A DNA stretch of 27,076 bases from Nemertoderma westbladi (GCA_032718475.1 JAUCBJ010002269.1:1-27076); one strand, 5' to 3'; shown: positions 1 to 9,129, numbered from the stretch's first letter. Translations and numbers: made by a program. Notes: generated by a model not told the origin, from the letters alone.

Positions 1-1
1 T

Positions 2-505
2 GATACTCCCACCATTCACAATCGCAATCTAAACGAGAATACAAATCCATCGACCTCGCCACCACCTATGCCAAATGCGTTTACAGTAGATTCGGTAAGG
101 GAAGCTGTCCGAGCGGAATTGTCGACTAGTTTCTCCCCTTATAGAATTCAAGTTCCGGCAAATTCGCCTACAATGTTTAACGCTGCTGCGAATTCGGTAC
201 CTCGCTCCGGCACAGCGGGCGGTTCTAGACGGAGAGTTACTAGCCGGGTTCCGTTGGGAATCCATCGACAAGGTCGTCCTTCTACAGAACCGTTAAGTAT
301 AACACGTGACCTGCGTATTCTTCGAGCCGCTTCATCTGAACTTGAAACCGATTCTAGAATTCTCTACTGGAAGTTCGCCCTTCTAACCTTTGAAGTGAAT
401 GACTCTAAAGAAGTAATAAGACAAAAAATTTCCAAAATTCTAGAACAGGCGGAGGCTCCAAAGTTCTCGGAAAATGACTTCAATTTCGTTAAGGTAGTTA
501 GCTGA
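2..505 (+). CDS. Partial gene: transposon/HECT-associated-type protein, internal exon
   Basis: The reading frame is open from the left edge (frame beginning at base 2) to a TGA at 503-505; its first ATG is at 68 but the frame is open before it, so the true start is probably outside the window. The N-terminal part is low-complexity, Ser/Pro/Arg-rich. The last ~50 residues look like a folded segment ending in the pattern DFNFVKV. In animal proteins of the SAM/HECT, G2E3-like, transposon-associated type, a similar segment (T/S-K-E-x-I-R-x-x-I, then DFEFI/V-x-V) lies upstream of the HECT domain; this is from memory of the family. The sequence AAG|GTAGTT at 491-499 is a plausible splice donor, so the exon may end at 493 and the last few codons be intronic. 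No following exon was recognised. Function is unknown; the gene could be a host gene or a transposon remnant. Confidence 0.5.
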   Translation, partial: DTPTIHNRNLNENTNPSTSPPPMPNAFTVDSVREAVRAELSTSFSPYRIQVPANSPTMFNAAANSVPRSGTAGGSRRRVTSRVPLGIHRQGRPSTEPLSITRDLRILRAASSELETDSRILYWKFALLTFEVNDSKEVIRQKISKILEQAEAPKFSENDFNFVKVVS

Positions 506-831
506 ATAGTTATAGTTTTGCCCTTTTGGAAGGTTGATTTTAAAATTTCACCAGTAAACCCATCACCAGTACAGGAACTTTCAAACACTAATAACAAACA
601 CTAACTTTCACACTGTCAAACGCTAATACATAACTAACAACAAACTGTGTAGCCTAGTGTAACTTCATACTGCATAGGCCATACTGCACCGTCGACAGTT
701 TTCGTAAATTAACATTATATATTCTAGAATATGCCTTTTTTGTGATTGGCCTATTGAATTCAATAGAGAGATAAAGGAATTTATACGGAATTTATTATAA
801 CGAGTGATTTTATACTGATATGCTATTGCAA
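506..831. other. Intergenic or intronic sequence, no feature seen
   Basis: No gene is supported. The frame of the preceding gene stays open after its TGA as far as a TAA at 602-604, but the encoded residues show no clear continuation. The rest is AT-rich unique-looking sequence leading into the minisatellite. Confidence 0.4.
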
Positions 832-1565
832 ATACTGAAAGATAATCACTGAAAGATAAATACGTTACTGAAAGATAATTAAGTATTACTGAAAGATAAT
901 CACTGAAAGATAAATACGTTACTGAAAGATAATTAAGTATTACTGAAAGATAATCACTGAAAGATAAATACGTTACTGAAAGATAATTAAGTATTACTGA
1001 AAGATAATCACTGAAAGATAAATACGTTACTGAAAGATAATTAAGTATTACTGAAAGATAATTCAGTAAATACTGAAAGATAATCACTGAAAGATAAATA
1101 CGTTACTGAAAGATAATTAAGTATTACTGAAAGATAATCCAGTAAATACTGAAAGATAATTCAGTAAATACTGAAAGATAATTCAGTAAATACTGAAAGA
1201 TAATCACTGAAAGATAAATACGTTACTGAAAGATAATTAAGTATTACTGAAAGATAATCCAGTAAATACTGAAAGATAATTCAGTAAATACTGAAAGATA
1301 ATTCAGTAAATACTGAAAGATAATTCAGTAAATACTGAAAGATAATTCAGTAAATACTGAAAGATAATTCAGTAAATACTGAAAGATAATTCAGTACATA
1401 CTGAAAGATAATTCAGTAAATACTGAAAGATAATTCAGTAAATACTGAAAGATAATTCAGTAAATACTGAAAGATAATTCAGTAAATACTGAAAGATAAT
1501 TCAGTAAATACTGAAAGATAATTCAGTAAATACTGAAAGATAATTCAGTATTACTGAACGATAAT
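832..1565. repeat. Minisatellite with 54-bp and 22-bp higher-order units
   Basis: The basic word is ACTGAAAGATA. Between 841 and 1056 a 54-bp unit is repeated four times with almost no change (starts 841, 895, 949, 1003) and returns at 1079. From about 1057 onward a 22-bp unit, TACTGAAAGATAATTCAGTA plus AA, takes over and is iterated to about 1550. Each 22-bp unit holds an inverted pair TACTGAA / TTCAGTA around AGATAA, so every unit can fold into a small hairpin. Degenerate copies trail to about 1655. The long minus-strand frame across it is only an effect of 54 being divisible by three. Confidence 0.95.
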
Positions 1566-1966
1566 TTATTAATTACTAAAAGATATTGTAGAACACTGAA
1601 AGATATTAATTATTACTGAATGTAAATTTATACTGAATAAAAAATATTAAAACACTGAATATTGACCCTAAAGAGACGCCATATATAACTGCACATTAAT
1701 AAAACTTATATAAACGGCACTGGTAATTAAAATAAAACAACTTGCACTTTAGACAGTTATGTTATGGAGGGGGAAGATAAACCAGGCAATAAATTGCACT
1801 TAAGAGAATGCCCCTAGAATTATTTACAAAATGCAGCCTTAAAGTTAAATTTGCCGTAAAAAGAGTAACAAAATAATTAAAATGTGACAACACTGATACA
1901 TAGAAGAAAAATGACATATCACAAGCAAAAACAAAATATATAAAAAATGTGTGTACACTAAAATTC

Positions 1967-1987
1967 GGGGGGGGGGGGGGGGGGGGG
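1967..1987. repeat. Poly-G homopolymer tract of 21 bases
   Basis: An uninterrupted run of G lies in otherwise AT-rich DNA. It is the longest G run in the window and could form a quadruplex; its exact length may be affected by sequencing. Confidence 0.9.
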
Positions 1988-2057
1988 CTTGTTGCAAATT
2001 GAAACAAAGTCTAAACTACTACTACTAGGATCGGCATGCTGCATTGCAGCTGCATTT

Positions 2058-2535
2058 TTAAGAATGCTGTGCCGGCTTGTCAACAAAATTGCACCGCCAC
2101 AACTCCCTATCACCCATGACATTTGCTAGATCATCCGCATCTTTAAGGCCAGTGTCCTTTAAGATGCGTCTCAAGAAAGTCATGGGCTGTCCACCATGCT
2201 TATTCACTCCATGAGGCTGCCAAAGTACAAGATTATGCACTGGCTGGTCCTCACGGCGAAAGCAATGTCCTGCAAAGCGGAGGCGATTTTGTTCTAGTGT
2301 CAAGCTTGGGGGAACCAATGAGACACCTCCAATGTTATATTGTGTCTGGTTGGAGATGTGTGCATTGTACTTGACACAATGAACCCGGCGTAGCATTCTT
2401 GTGAATGTGCCATCCAGAGATTTAGTGTCCTCAGCAGTTAGAGCCCAGCATGGACTCCCGTAGAGGAGTACTGGAACTACTGCTGCTCTAAATAATCTAA
2501 CCAAGTCTAAACAATGTGGCACAAATGACTGAAGT
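2058..2535 (-). pseudogene. C-terminal remnant of a non-LTR retrotransposon reverse-transcriptase protein
   Basis: The minus-strand frame encodes 154 residues that match the region after the polymerase domain of many animal endonuclease/reverse-transcriptase ORFs. It begins with the hallmark LFRAAVVPVLLYGSPCWAL, followed by a TRMLRRV segment, then RLRFAGHCFR and a C-terminal block containing LVLWQP and RDW-like WRC. In the family this lies downstream of the YxDD polymerase core and its function is unclear. No ATG starts it: a TGA lies just upstream at about 2533, and the polymerase domain is absent from the DNA on that side. It is therefore a 5'-truncated, dead copy. The family resembles RTE or a related clade; the clade is not certain. 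Confidence 0.8.
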
Positions 2536-2579
2536 CAATATTTTTGATACGTAGATTAAAAATATCTAAGTTAGACACA

Positions 2580-2820
2580 TTAACCAGTTAACGGCCTCAG
2601 ATATGGTAGACTGTTCCAAACGGCTACAACGCGGCTGGCAAATCTATTTTTGGAAACAACTAGTCTGCTTGGCTGAGAAAATAGTTTCAAGTTGTGGCCA
2701 TGCAAACCTTGTCAGTAAGTATTTGCAAAAAAATCAACAAAACTCTAAACGCAAACGTTGTAAACCATCCTGAGATCGAAAATAATGTGTCTAATTTCTA
2801 GAGGTTGCAGTTCCAAATGT
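2580..2820 (-). pseudogene. 3'-end remnant of a CR1/jockey-like retroposon ORF2
   Basis: Translation of the minus strand gives a degraded version of the C-terminal signature of CR1/L2/jockey-type ORF2 proteins: LELQPLEIRHIIFDLRMVY, then after two stops GHNLKL, and then NRFASRVVAVWNSLP close to the stop at 2580-2582. In intact family members the order is PL..RR..FDL...YK, RGHS.KL, F..RV...WNSLP. Two in-frame stops lie between the first and second blocks. It sits directly upstream (on the minus strand) of a remnant of a different retroposon family, so two insertions abut here. Confidence 0.75.
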
Positions 2821-3657
2821 TCAAATTCAAATGTTTGTTTATTTTTAAATCTCAATATGTATACTGCAACTGCACAACGGAACTACAACAATAAATGCAC
2901 AATTTATTATATGTAAATATATATGACAGTGTAGTACACGGTCAATAACAGAATAATGTACGATATCGAAATGAAATTAATATGTGCAGTCGACAAGAAA
3001 GCTAGGCCTATCACCTATACCAAGAAATATATTCTATTAGCTGATTAGTGTAACTGTTGTCTAAGCTGCTGAGTGCGATAATTTACATCTTGCAAATAAA
3101 CGTCTACTAACAGACTAATGTAACGTTATACACATCACGCTCGATCAAATTTATTTTAAATATCTGGTAGGCCTAGGCTGGTAGGCCTATCCTCTACCAG
3201 TCAGCCAGTCTAAAGCAAATGCACTATCCGGTCAGCCCAGCCGGTAGGGTACCGGTATCAGTAGTATAGCCCTGTAGCCAGATGCCGGTTGATTAGGCCT
3301 ATCGTTCAATTATGTTTTATGACAGTATGATCCTATCCTGCTGTCCTGTCTGCCTGTACTGTGCAGAATTTAATGCTGTAATCAGGTGATTTTGGTTATC
3401 GTTTGGCTCTCACACTTCAACAGGCAGACAGGCTGACTGGCTGACAGGCGCCACTTTTTATATCAGTACCGGATGACCGGTATATGACTGTCTGTCTGTC
3501 TGTATGGAAAGGAAAGCATATTTGCAAATAGCGTTATTTCTGTATTTTACTTTGATCTTGGTCGGATGTCTTGCGTCTTGGGTTACTTAATCACTTGGTT
3601 TTGGAATGTTTTGTCCAGTCTTCCAGTTGTCTGTTTGTAGATAGGCCTACTCACTGA
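2821..3657. other. Non-coding stretch rich in short palindromic words
   Basis: No gene is seen. The stretch holds many copies of TAGGCCTA, ACCGGT and CTGTCTG/CAGACAG words, particularly 3160-3310 and 3415-3510. It includes a short TGTC run near 3488-3504. Confidence 0.5.
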
Positions 3658-3966
3658 CAGTCAGGGAGATCATCAATTTTGGGGTTACCCCAAATTTCGA
3701 ATTCTGGTAATAGACTGTCGAAAATTGGGGTTTTTTGTTCAAATTTGAGGTATTTTTAGGCTCCATAATATCAAGTGTTGCTGCGACTTAGGGAAACTGT
3801 TGGAGCAACTTCTACTTTTAATATGTTAAAATATAATGTAAAATAAGAACTTTTATCGATGCAATAAAATATTTCACCGATGCAAACATGCTTTTATTGG
3901 GGGCGAAAATTGAAATTTGAGGTTAAACCTCAAATTTGAGACAAAACCTCAAATTTCGCCAGTCTT
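3658..3966. repeat. Fold-back module with CTCAAATTTGAGG-type arms
   Basis: The outer segments 3664-3757 and 3900-3965 are made of iterated, inverted copies of CAAATTTGAGG-like words (for example TTTGGGGTTACCCCAAA at the left and TTTGAGGTTAAACCTCAAA at the right). A non-repetitive middle separates them. Its left edge, CAGTCAGGGAGATCATCAA (3658-3676), is repeated exactly in inverted orientation at 11571-11589. No target duplication could be defined. Confidence 0.6.
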
Positions 3967-4239
3967 TACAACATCACCAGCCTGCCAGCAGTAGGGTGTA
4001 GCAGTAGGCTTTGCTGCTTAGTGCTTATAGCTGTATAGAGCTTGGTGAGAATGGGTGACCAGTGTAACCTGTGACATGACTGTATGACATGTATGCAGGG
4101 TAGGCTTAACCTTACAGCACAGCAACTTACAGTCAATAACTTTAATGATTGTTAACTCCGTTAGTGATTGGTGATAAAAATGCAGAAGACTAGAGAAATT
4201 CGCTATCCTTACAGCCTTACTGTTGGTAAGAAGAAAAGT

Positions 4240-4575
4240 AGACCAAATCCTCACTGTTGCGAGATTCAAGCTCACACAGCTGCACAGTCACAGACTCAGG
4301 AAGGCCTACTATATCTTGTAGATGTTGAATCAATTCCAGAATTTGGAAGTTTACATATGCTGGCATTCATCGGTTCTGTTCATCATTCACATCACACATC
4401 TTCGGAAAAAAACAGACCAAATCCTCACTGTCAGACTGTTGCGAGATTCAAGCTCACTCAGCTGCACAGACTCAGGAAGGCCTACTATATCTTGTAGATG
4501 TTGAATCAATTCCAGAATTTGGACGTTTACATATCGGTTCTGTTCATCATTCATATCACACATCTATCGGTAAAA
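4240..4575 (+). repeat. Tandem duplication (~174-bp unit, two copies) of a coding-looking fragment
   Basis: Unit one starts at 4240 (AGACCAAATCC) and unit two at 4414, with small indels between them. Both copies encode a similar phrase, LVDVESIPEFG plus RLHI or SLHM, in one plus-strand frame, recalling a segment seen in transposon-derived animal proteins, but the open frame is short and stops follow. The duplication is certain; the coding origin is an inference with low confidence. Confidence 0.6.
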
Positions 4576-4976
4576 ATATGTTTTCTGGTTGTTGATGTCC
4601 TCTTTAAAACTTTGTATATCAAATGAAGCCATTCCTCTCCTGACAGCCTGAAGACTTATGTAATATTCGCCTGCCCTAGCTCTATCTGTCAATTGGAATA
4701 CTGTACCATCATTCTCCCACATAGTTTGGAGCCCATTACTAGACAAATGTTGCCGCAAAGGTTGACGTGGTTTATACAATATATGTGGACTTGATTCTTT
4801 TGTTAGTTATTCTATACGACTGGAGACTCTAAAGTTGGAACCACTACCTACTGCAGTATACATCAATTAAAGTTCAATTTGATAATGTGATTTAAACTTA
4901 TATGTAAAGATCTAAACCTGATCCTCCATTACAACAATGTGCAACATCCTCGCAGACTATTTTAATATCCCAGCCA
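4576..4976. other. No supported gene
   Basis: A short minus-strand frame (4564-4779) exists, but it matches no family that I recognise and overlaps the tail of the duplicated fragment. The plus strand is interrupted by stops. Nothing else is visible up to the transposon. Confidence 0.4.
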
Positions 4977-4982
4977 GACATC
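4977..4982. repeat. Target-site duplication GACATC, left copy
   Basis: This is identical to 8831-8836. The flanking DNA would rejoin as an ordinary empty site with one copy. Confidence 0.8.
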
Positions 4983-5692
4983 TATGGTGGCCGACTGCTG
5001 CCACATAAACCATCAATGTCTAATAAAAATAATCGGTTAAAAAATCAATAAAAAAATTCAATAAAAAAAATTTCAATAAAAAATTTCAATAAAAAATTAA
5101 TAAAAAAAATTAAAAAAAAATTAAAAAAAAATTCAATAAAAAAATTCAATAAAAAAATTCAATAAAAAAATTTCAATAAAAAAAATTACAAAAAAATTCA
5201 ATAAAAAAATTCAATAAAAAAAATTCAATAAAAAAATATGTTAAATTTTTTTCTTAACCCACCGTGGCCTACAGCTGCCAGGTATTCATTTAATACTAAC
5301 CACTGCAGTTATATTATACTGTATAGGTGGCAGTACTCGGCCACAGCGAAATAGAAAAAAAAATTGCAAAGTAAAATTGAATTCACACGTGGCCGACTGC
5401 TGCCAAATACTTTCAAACACATGGAAACATGGCCTACAGCTGCCAAAATGTGTATTTCCTGCAGTATCATTAACTAACATACTGTTTTGCTGTACCGGTA
5501 GGCTTCCAGTATCCTGTAGTTCGAGATTAGTTTCAGTATTCCGGTACTGAAATTCAAGCTACGAGCCTACATCAGTAGGCCTACATACAAATCTTGTAGG
5601 TACAATGCGGCAGCAGTGATCAGGCCCGGGACGGTAGGTAATTTAAGGGTTTCTGCTAATAATGGCATGGAATAGTGATTATGGTTTAAAAT
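4983..5692 (+). repeat. Left terminal inverted repeat (~710 bp)
   Basis: It matches 8113-8830 in inverted orientation almost base for base, apart from indels in the A-rich tract (5035-5240, iterated TTCAATAAAAAAA) and near 5632. The same 64-codon frame is intact in both arms. It holds five copies of a 16-bp motif, TGGCCKACWGCTGCCA: 4988-5003, 5265-5280, 5328-5343 (inverted), 5390-5405 and 5430-5445. The inner end contains the ATG and first ~10 codons (MAWNSDYGLK) of the integrase gene. Confidence 0.9.
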
Positions 5693-6283
5693 CATTTCTC
5701 AGTGAAGCTGTTGCGCAAAATTGGTCTAGAAAAGAGTTGCTGCCTGCAGCAAAATCTAAATTTGGTCAGTATCCTTGGTCAATGAGAAGTTTGGATCGGC
5801 GTCTGAAGTTTTTTGAAATCAGTTACATCAATTATAATGTTGATATTCAAACTATTCGCAAGGCTTTAAATAAGGAGATGGAGGGTCCTGGAAAACATTT
5901 AGGATATAGAGCCATGAATTTGAAGCTTCGCACTATTTACAATATATGTGTTCCTCGTGATATTGTATATGAAATAATGAGAGAAGAGTACCCGGATGTG
6001 CTGGAAAAACGACGACTAGAAAACCGTAAACGGGTCTGCACTGGAGCTTTCATTCAATTCAAAGGGTCCTTTGTGGTTAGTATCCGGGGATGGGCACGAT
6101 AAATTGTACGGTTATCAGAACTCAACATTCCCCTTAGCTATTTATGGTTTCCAAGATTCGTATTCAAGAAAATTATTACTGCTGAGAGTTATGAAGTCAA
6201 ACTCCTGTCCTAAGGTTATTTCGCGACTGTATATTGAATTGATTACTACTTTGCAGTATTGCATGAGTCAACCAACGCTCTAA
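5662..6283 (+). pseudogene. Integrase-type (rve-like DDE) transposase, frameshifted and truncated
   Basis: The start ATG is at 5662, inside the left arm. The N-terminal ~130 residues carry an HTH-like region (about residues 15-55, ending SLDRRLKFF) and the phrase GPGKHLGYRAM, which in this family precedes the catalytic core. The frame runs on to a stop at 6102, but the conserved continuation is in another frame from about 6058: KGPLWLVSGDGHDKLYGY, then STFPLAIYGFQDSYSRKLL and SNSCPK. The first catalytic Asp is in the DGHDKL segment. The second Asp and the Glu are missing because the frame ends at 6283 in unrelated sequence. In intact relatives the enzyme would cut and join transposon ends in the nucleus; this copy cannot. 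One frameshift plus loss of the C-terminal half makes it a pseudogene. Confidence 0.8.
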
Positions 6284-6354
6284 CATTTCCTTTAACATTC
6301 ACTTTATATCACTCGATTTACTTTACCTCACTCGCTTTACCCGCCTTTAATCGA

Positions 6355-6405
6355 TTTCTCTCTCTCTCTCCATGTCTCTCTCTCACTCTCTCTCTCTCAC
6401 TCTGT
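6355..6405. repeat. (CT)n-rich microsatellite
   Basis: An interrupted CTCTCT tract lies just after the broken integrase frame, inside the transposon. Confidence 0.8.
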
Positions 6406-6410
6406 GTTAA

Positions 6411-6605
6411 TTACTTCACTTTCTTACTAACTCTGATCGTGAGTTGTTAGTGCTAGTACTTGACCTCACCCTCTCAATTACTTTCACTTTCTTACTAACT
6501 CCACACGTGAGTTGATTGTGGTAGTACTTGACCTCACCCTCTCAATTACTTTCACTTTCTTACTAACTCCACCCACACGTGAGTTGATTGTGCTAGTACT
6601 TGACA
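6411..6605. repeat. Tandem repeat, ~70-bp unit
   Basis: GTGAGTTG recurs at 6439, 6507 and 6579, followed each time by ...TAGTACTTGAC and then CTCTCAATTACTTTCACTTT. Unit lengths are 68 and 72 bp. It lies within the transposon interior. Confidence 0.85.
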
Positions 6606-6893
6606 CCCTGCCCTCTCTTATTTTCGCCTCGGTTATGTATTTATCGTTTTGTCCCAAAATTGTAATACTCACTTCGTCTCCAAATTATGTCATTGTTGTC
6701 ACCGGTATTTTAATCAAAAGGAACGCATGTTTGCAAATTTAAACACACACATATCGAAAAACTAGACTTTCATTCCCGTAGATTGACCAGTCTATCTATA
6801 GCAGAAACTAACAAAATTCCTTGACTTGGTGCGGCACCCTCAATATAATCTGACCATTTAAATTATCAAAATACGTACTACACACCCATCCAT

Positions 6894-7152
6894 CTTACTA
6901 ACATAATCATTCGTACAGTACGTGGACTCGGGTTACAGCGGGATTCCACATTTCATTCATATAATAAACCCCCCAAGTCTTGTCTTACTAACATGATCAT
7001 TTTGTACAGTACGTGGACTCGAGTTGCAGCGAGATTCCACTTATCATTCACTTAACAAGCCCCCCCCTCAGTCCCACTAACATTATCAAGTACTGTAAGT
7101 GGCCCCAGGTTAAAGCGGGCTGCCACATGTTCATTCATATAACCACCCCCCT
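6894..7152. repeat. Tandem repeat, 90-bp unit, three diverged copies
   Basis: Units start near 6894, 6984 and 7074. Each runs CTAACATNATCA, GTACAGTACGTGGACTC, a GCGGGATTCCAC-like block, and a C-rich end. They differ by substitutions, unlike the near-identical arms, so this array is older or has a separate origin. Confidence 0.8.
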
Positions 7153-7182
7153 CTCGATATATACTGACATTATATTATATAA

Positions 7183-7470
7183 TTAATAATAGTAACCCTT
7201 CACAACGCCCATCAACCTCAAACAGAATTTTTTAATCTCTGCACATTCATTGGTCGAATCTACTAATTTGTTAGCCCTAGTATGCCCGTCATGTGTTACA
7301 TCAATGCAAACCTCATGTTTTAGGCCTGACCCCCTCCATTCAGCATCTTGACCTCCTGTTATCACCTCGCGATGTAATAATTTACCATTATATACTTCAT
7401 TCTGAGCAATTTCGCCAGTCTTCCTATTTTCTCCACCGGTTGTCACAAATTGTTTTTTACCGCTCGCTCA
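7183..7470 (-). CDS. Hypothetical minus-strand ORF inside the transposon
   Basis: A minus-strand frame runs from a stop near 7475 to a TAA at 7183, with no good ATG start (a GTG codon at 7446 is the nominal first). About 90 residues are balanced and soluble-looking, with no membrane segment and no low complexity, and include HEVCIDVTHDGHTRANK. I do not recognise the family. It could be a later exon of the minus-strand transposon gene that starts in the right arm, or chance. The residue composition looks more coding than the surrounding frames, but this is a judgement by eye. Confidence 0.3.
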
Positions 7471-7733
7471 CTCGCTCGCTCCCCGTCCGCTCGCTTGCAC
7501 GCCTTTTCATTCGTCCCATTTCATTTACTTTGATAACACTTTATTTCTACTGATATTTGTAACCACATACACTCGAAGTAAATGTTTCATTCAATTCCCC
7601 TCCCCTTATTTTATCAATATTTTTACTACGTTATCGAAATATATTATGTTATTTATTAGTGCTTTTATTGTCCACATTTCATTATCATAACTGCCCGTGA
7701 TTTGTAAATACAAAACGATTGAATGCGAGCGCG

Positions 7734-8112
7734 TTAATAAATAAACTCAATTTTGCAACCGAAACCTCCCTTGAGTGTCCCAATGATAGACAGCATGCCT
7801 GTTTTTACAAGATAAACTGGGGTTTTCTTGCCACCAACTCCAAGCTGTGCCATGTTAAAACAAGATGGTCCACGATCGCTAGCCAGAACATCACATGTAT
7901 TCTTTGACTGGTTATAAAAGTTCTCGCAAGCAGTCTTAATATTCGGGATAGTAAGTTCGTCGTAAGTAAACGGTACAAATTCGCGAGTATCCAATGGTTC
8001 GTACTTCTTCATCTTACCGGATGGGACAGAACTCAGCCGTAAAACAAGAATTTCATTCGGTGTCTCGGTTTTCGATTTCACAGAACTCCGGACTGTTCTT
8101 TCCTTAATCTTA
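7734..8112 (-). pseudogene. N-terminal part of a second transposon-encoded protein (HECT-type-associated)
   Basis: The open minus-strand frame begins downstream of the ATG in the right arm. It contains EILVLRLSSVPSGK, FTYDELTIPNIK, then NTCDVLASDRGPSC. The pattern DVLAxxxGPSC recurs, as I recall, near the N-terminus of transposon-associated proteins that end in a HECT-like domain in fish and marine invertebrates. The ATG-initiated frame in the arm stops after 21 codons (TGA at about 8079), while this frame is offset and lacks its own ATG, so either a splice or a frameshift separates them. It ends at 7734 far short of a full protein. No ubiquitin-ligase catalytic region is present. Confidence 0.45.
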
Positions 8113-8830
8113 ATTTTAAACCATAATCACTATTCCATGCCATTATTAGCAGAAACCCTTAAATTACCTACCTCCCGGGCCTGATCACTGCTGCCGCATT
8201 GTACCTACAAGATTTGTATGTAGGCCTACTGATGTAGGCTCGTAGCTTGAATTTCAGTACCGGAATACTGAAACTAATCTCGAACTACAGGATACTGGAA
8301 GCCTACCGGTACAGCAAAACAGTATGTTAGTTAATGATACTGCAGGAAATACACATTTTGGCAGCTGTAGGCCATGTTTCCATGTGTTTGAAAGTATTTG
8401 GCAGCAGTCGGCCACGTGTGAATTCAATTTTACTTTGCAATTTTTTTTTCTATTTCGCTGTGGCCGAGTACTGCCACCTATACAGTATAATATAACTGCA
8501 GTGGTTAGTATTAAATGAATACCTGGCAGCTGTAGGCCACGGTGGGTTTAAGAAAAAAATTTAACATATTTTTTTATTGAATTTTTTTTATTTAATTTTT
8601 TTATTTAATTTTTTTGTAATTTTTTTTATTGAAATTTTTTTTATTGAATTTTTTTATTGAATTTTTTTTTATTGAATTTTTTTTTAATTTTTTTTATTGA
8701 AATTTTTTTTATTTAATTTTTTATTGAAATTTTTTATTGAAATTTTTTTTATTGAATTTTTTTATTGATTTTTTAACCGATTATTTTTATTAGACATTGA
8801 TGGTTTATGTGGCAGCAGTCGGCCACCATA
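8113..8830 (-). repeat. Right terminal inverted repeat (~718 bp)
   Basis: Inverted copy of 4983-5692. The five 16-bp motifs are at 8359-8374, 8399-8414, 8461-8476, 8524-8539 and 8810-8825. The inner edge carries the same ATG and the codons for MAWNSDYGLK, pointing inward on the minus strand, so this arm also supplies a start codon. Confidence 0.9.
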
Positions 8831-8836
8831 GACATC
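8831..8836. repeat. Target-site duplication GACATC, right copy
   Basis: Matches 4977-4982. Because GA/TC at the edge is also complementary, a boundary shifted by two bases cannot be fully excluded. Confidence 0.8.
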
Positions 8837-8889
8837 CAATGCAATCATGACCTGGCCATATATATAAAATTACGAAGCAAAGGCCATGC

Positions 8890-9129
8890 CCCGCCCATCT
8901 GCCCATGTCTGCATGTTCCATACATCACCTCTTCTTTATCAGGGTCATTAACATATGGAACATGATGGACCTGGAACACAGTAGAAACATCATCATCACT
9001 AATCGCTATTCTTTTAAACAGTCTTTAGACTCTGCTTTCTTATCAAGACATCTGAAATGTTTTAGAAATCTAAGCGACTGTTTGTTTATACTATACATAC
9101 ATACAGACATATACATCCTTTTAAATTGA
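8890..9129 (+). pseudogene. 3' remnant of a CR1/jockey-like retroposon ORF2
   Basis: The plus-strand frame contains HHLFFIRVINIWN followed by SFKQSLDSAF. This matches the C-terminal signature F..RV...WN ... FK..L. of ORF2 proteins of CR1/L2/jockey-like retroposons. The usual SLP after WN is lost, and no polymerase domain precedes it. The IS3EU-like transposon ends 60 bp upstream and may have inserted near or into this old element. Confidence 0.65.

Larger units (their letters stand above)
4983..8830 (+). mobile_element. IS3EU-like DNA transposon, complete ends, 6-bp target duplication
   Basis: The element starts TATGGTGGCCGACTGCTG and ends with the reverse complement. It is bracketed by the direct repeat GACATC at 4977-4982 and 8831-8836. 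The arms are inverted repeats of about 710 bp. Inside lie a frameshifted rve/integrase-type transposase remnant on the plus strand, a second transposon-type ORF on the minus strand, and tandem repeats. A 6-bp duplication, TA-initial termini and an IS3-like integrase are what I recall for the eukaryotic IS3EU superfamily; that assignment is from memory. The near identity of the arms implies a recent insertion, even though the transposase is broken. Confidence 0.85.

Noticed and set aside
665-1087. 140-residue minus-strand frame with YLSVILNYLSVTYLSFSD repeats
   Set aside because: It is a by-product of the 54-bp minisatellite; the repeat length is a multiple of three, so the frame stays open.
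841-1560. Possible CRISPR-like array
   Set aside because: The repeats are directly adjacent with no unique spacers and the context is animal DNA; it is a minisatellite.
5286-8518. Identical 64-residue frames at 5286-5480 (minus) and 8324-8518 (plus)
   Set aside because: They lie in the two transposon arms and are identical because the arms are. The frame spans the 16-bp motif array and has no protein-like features.
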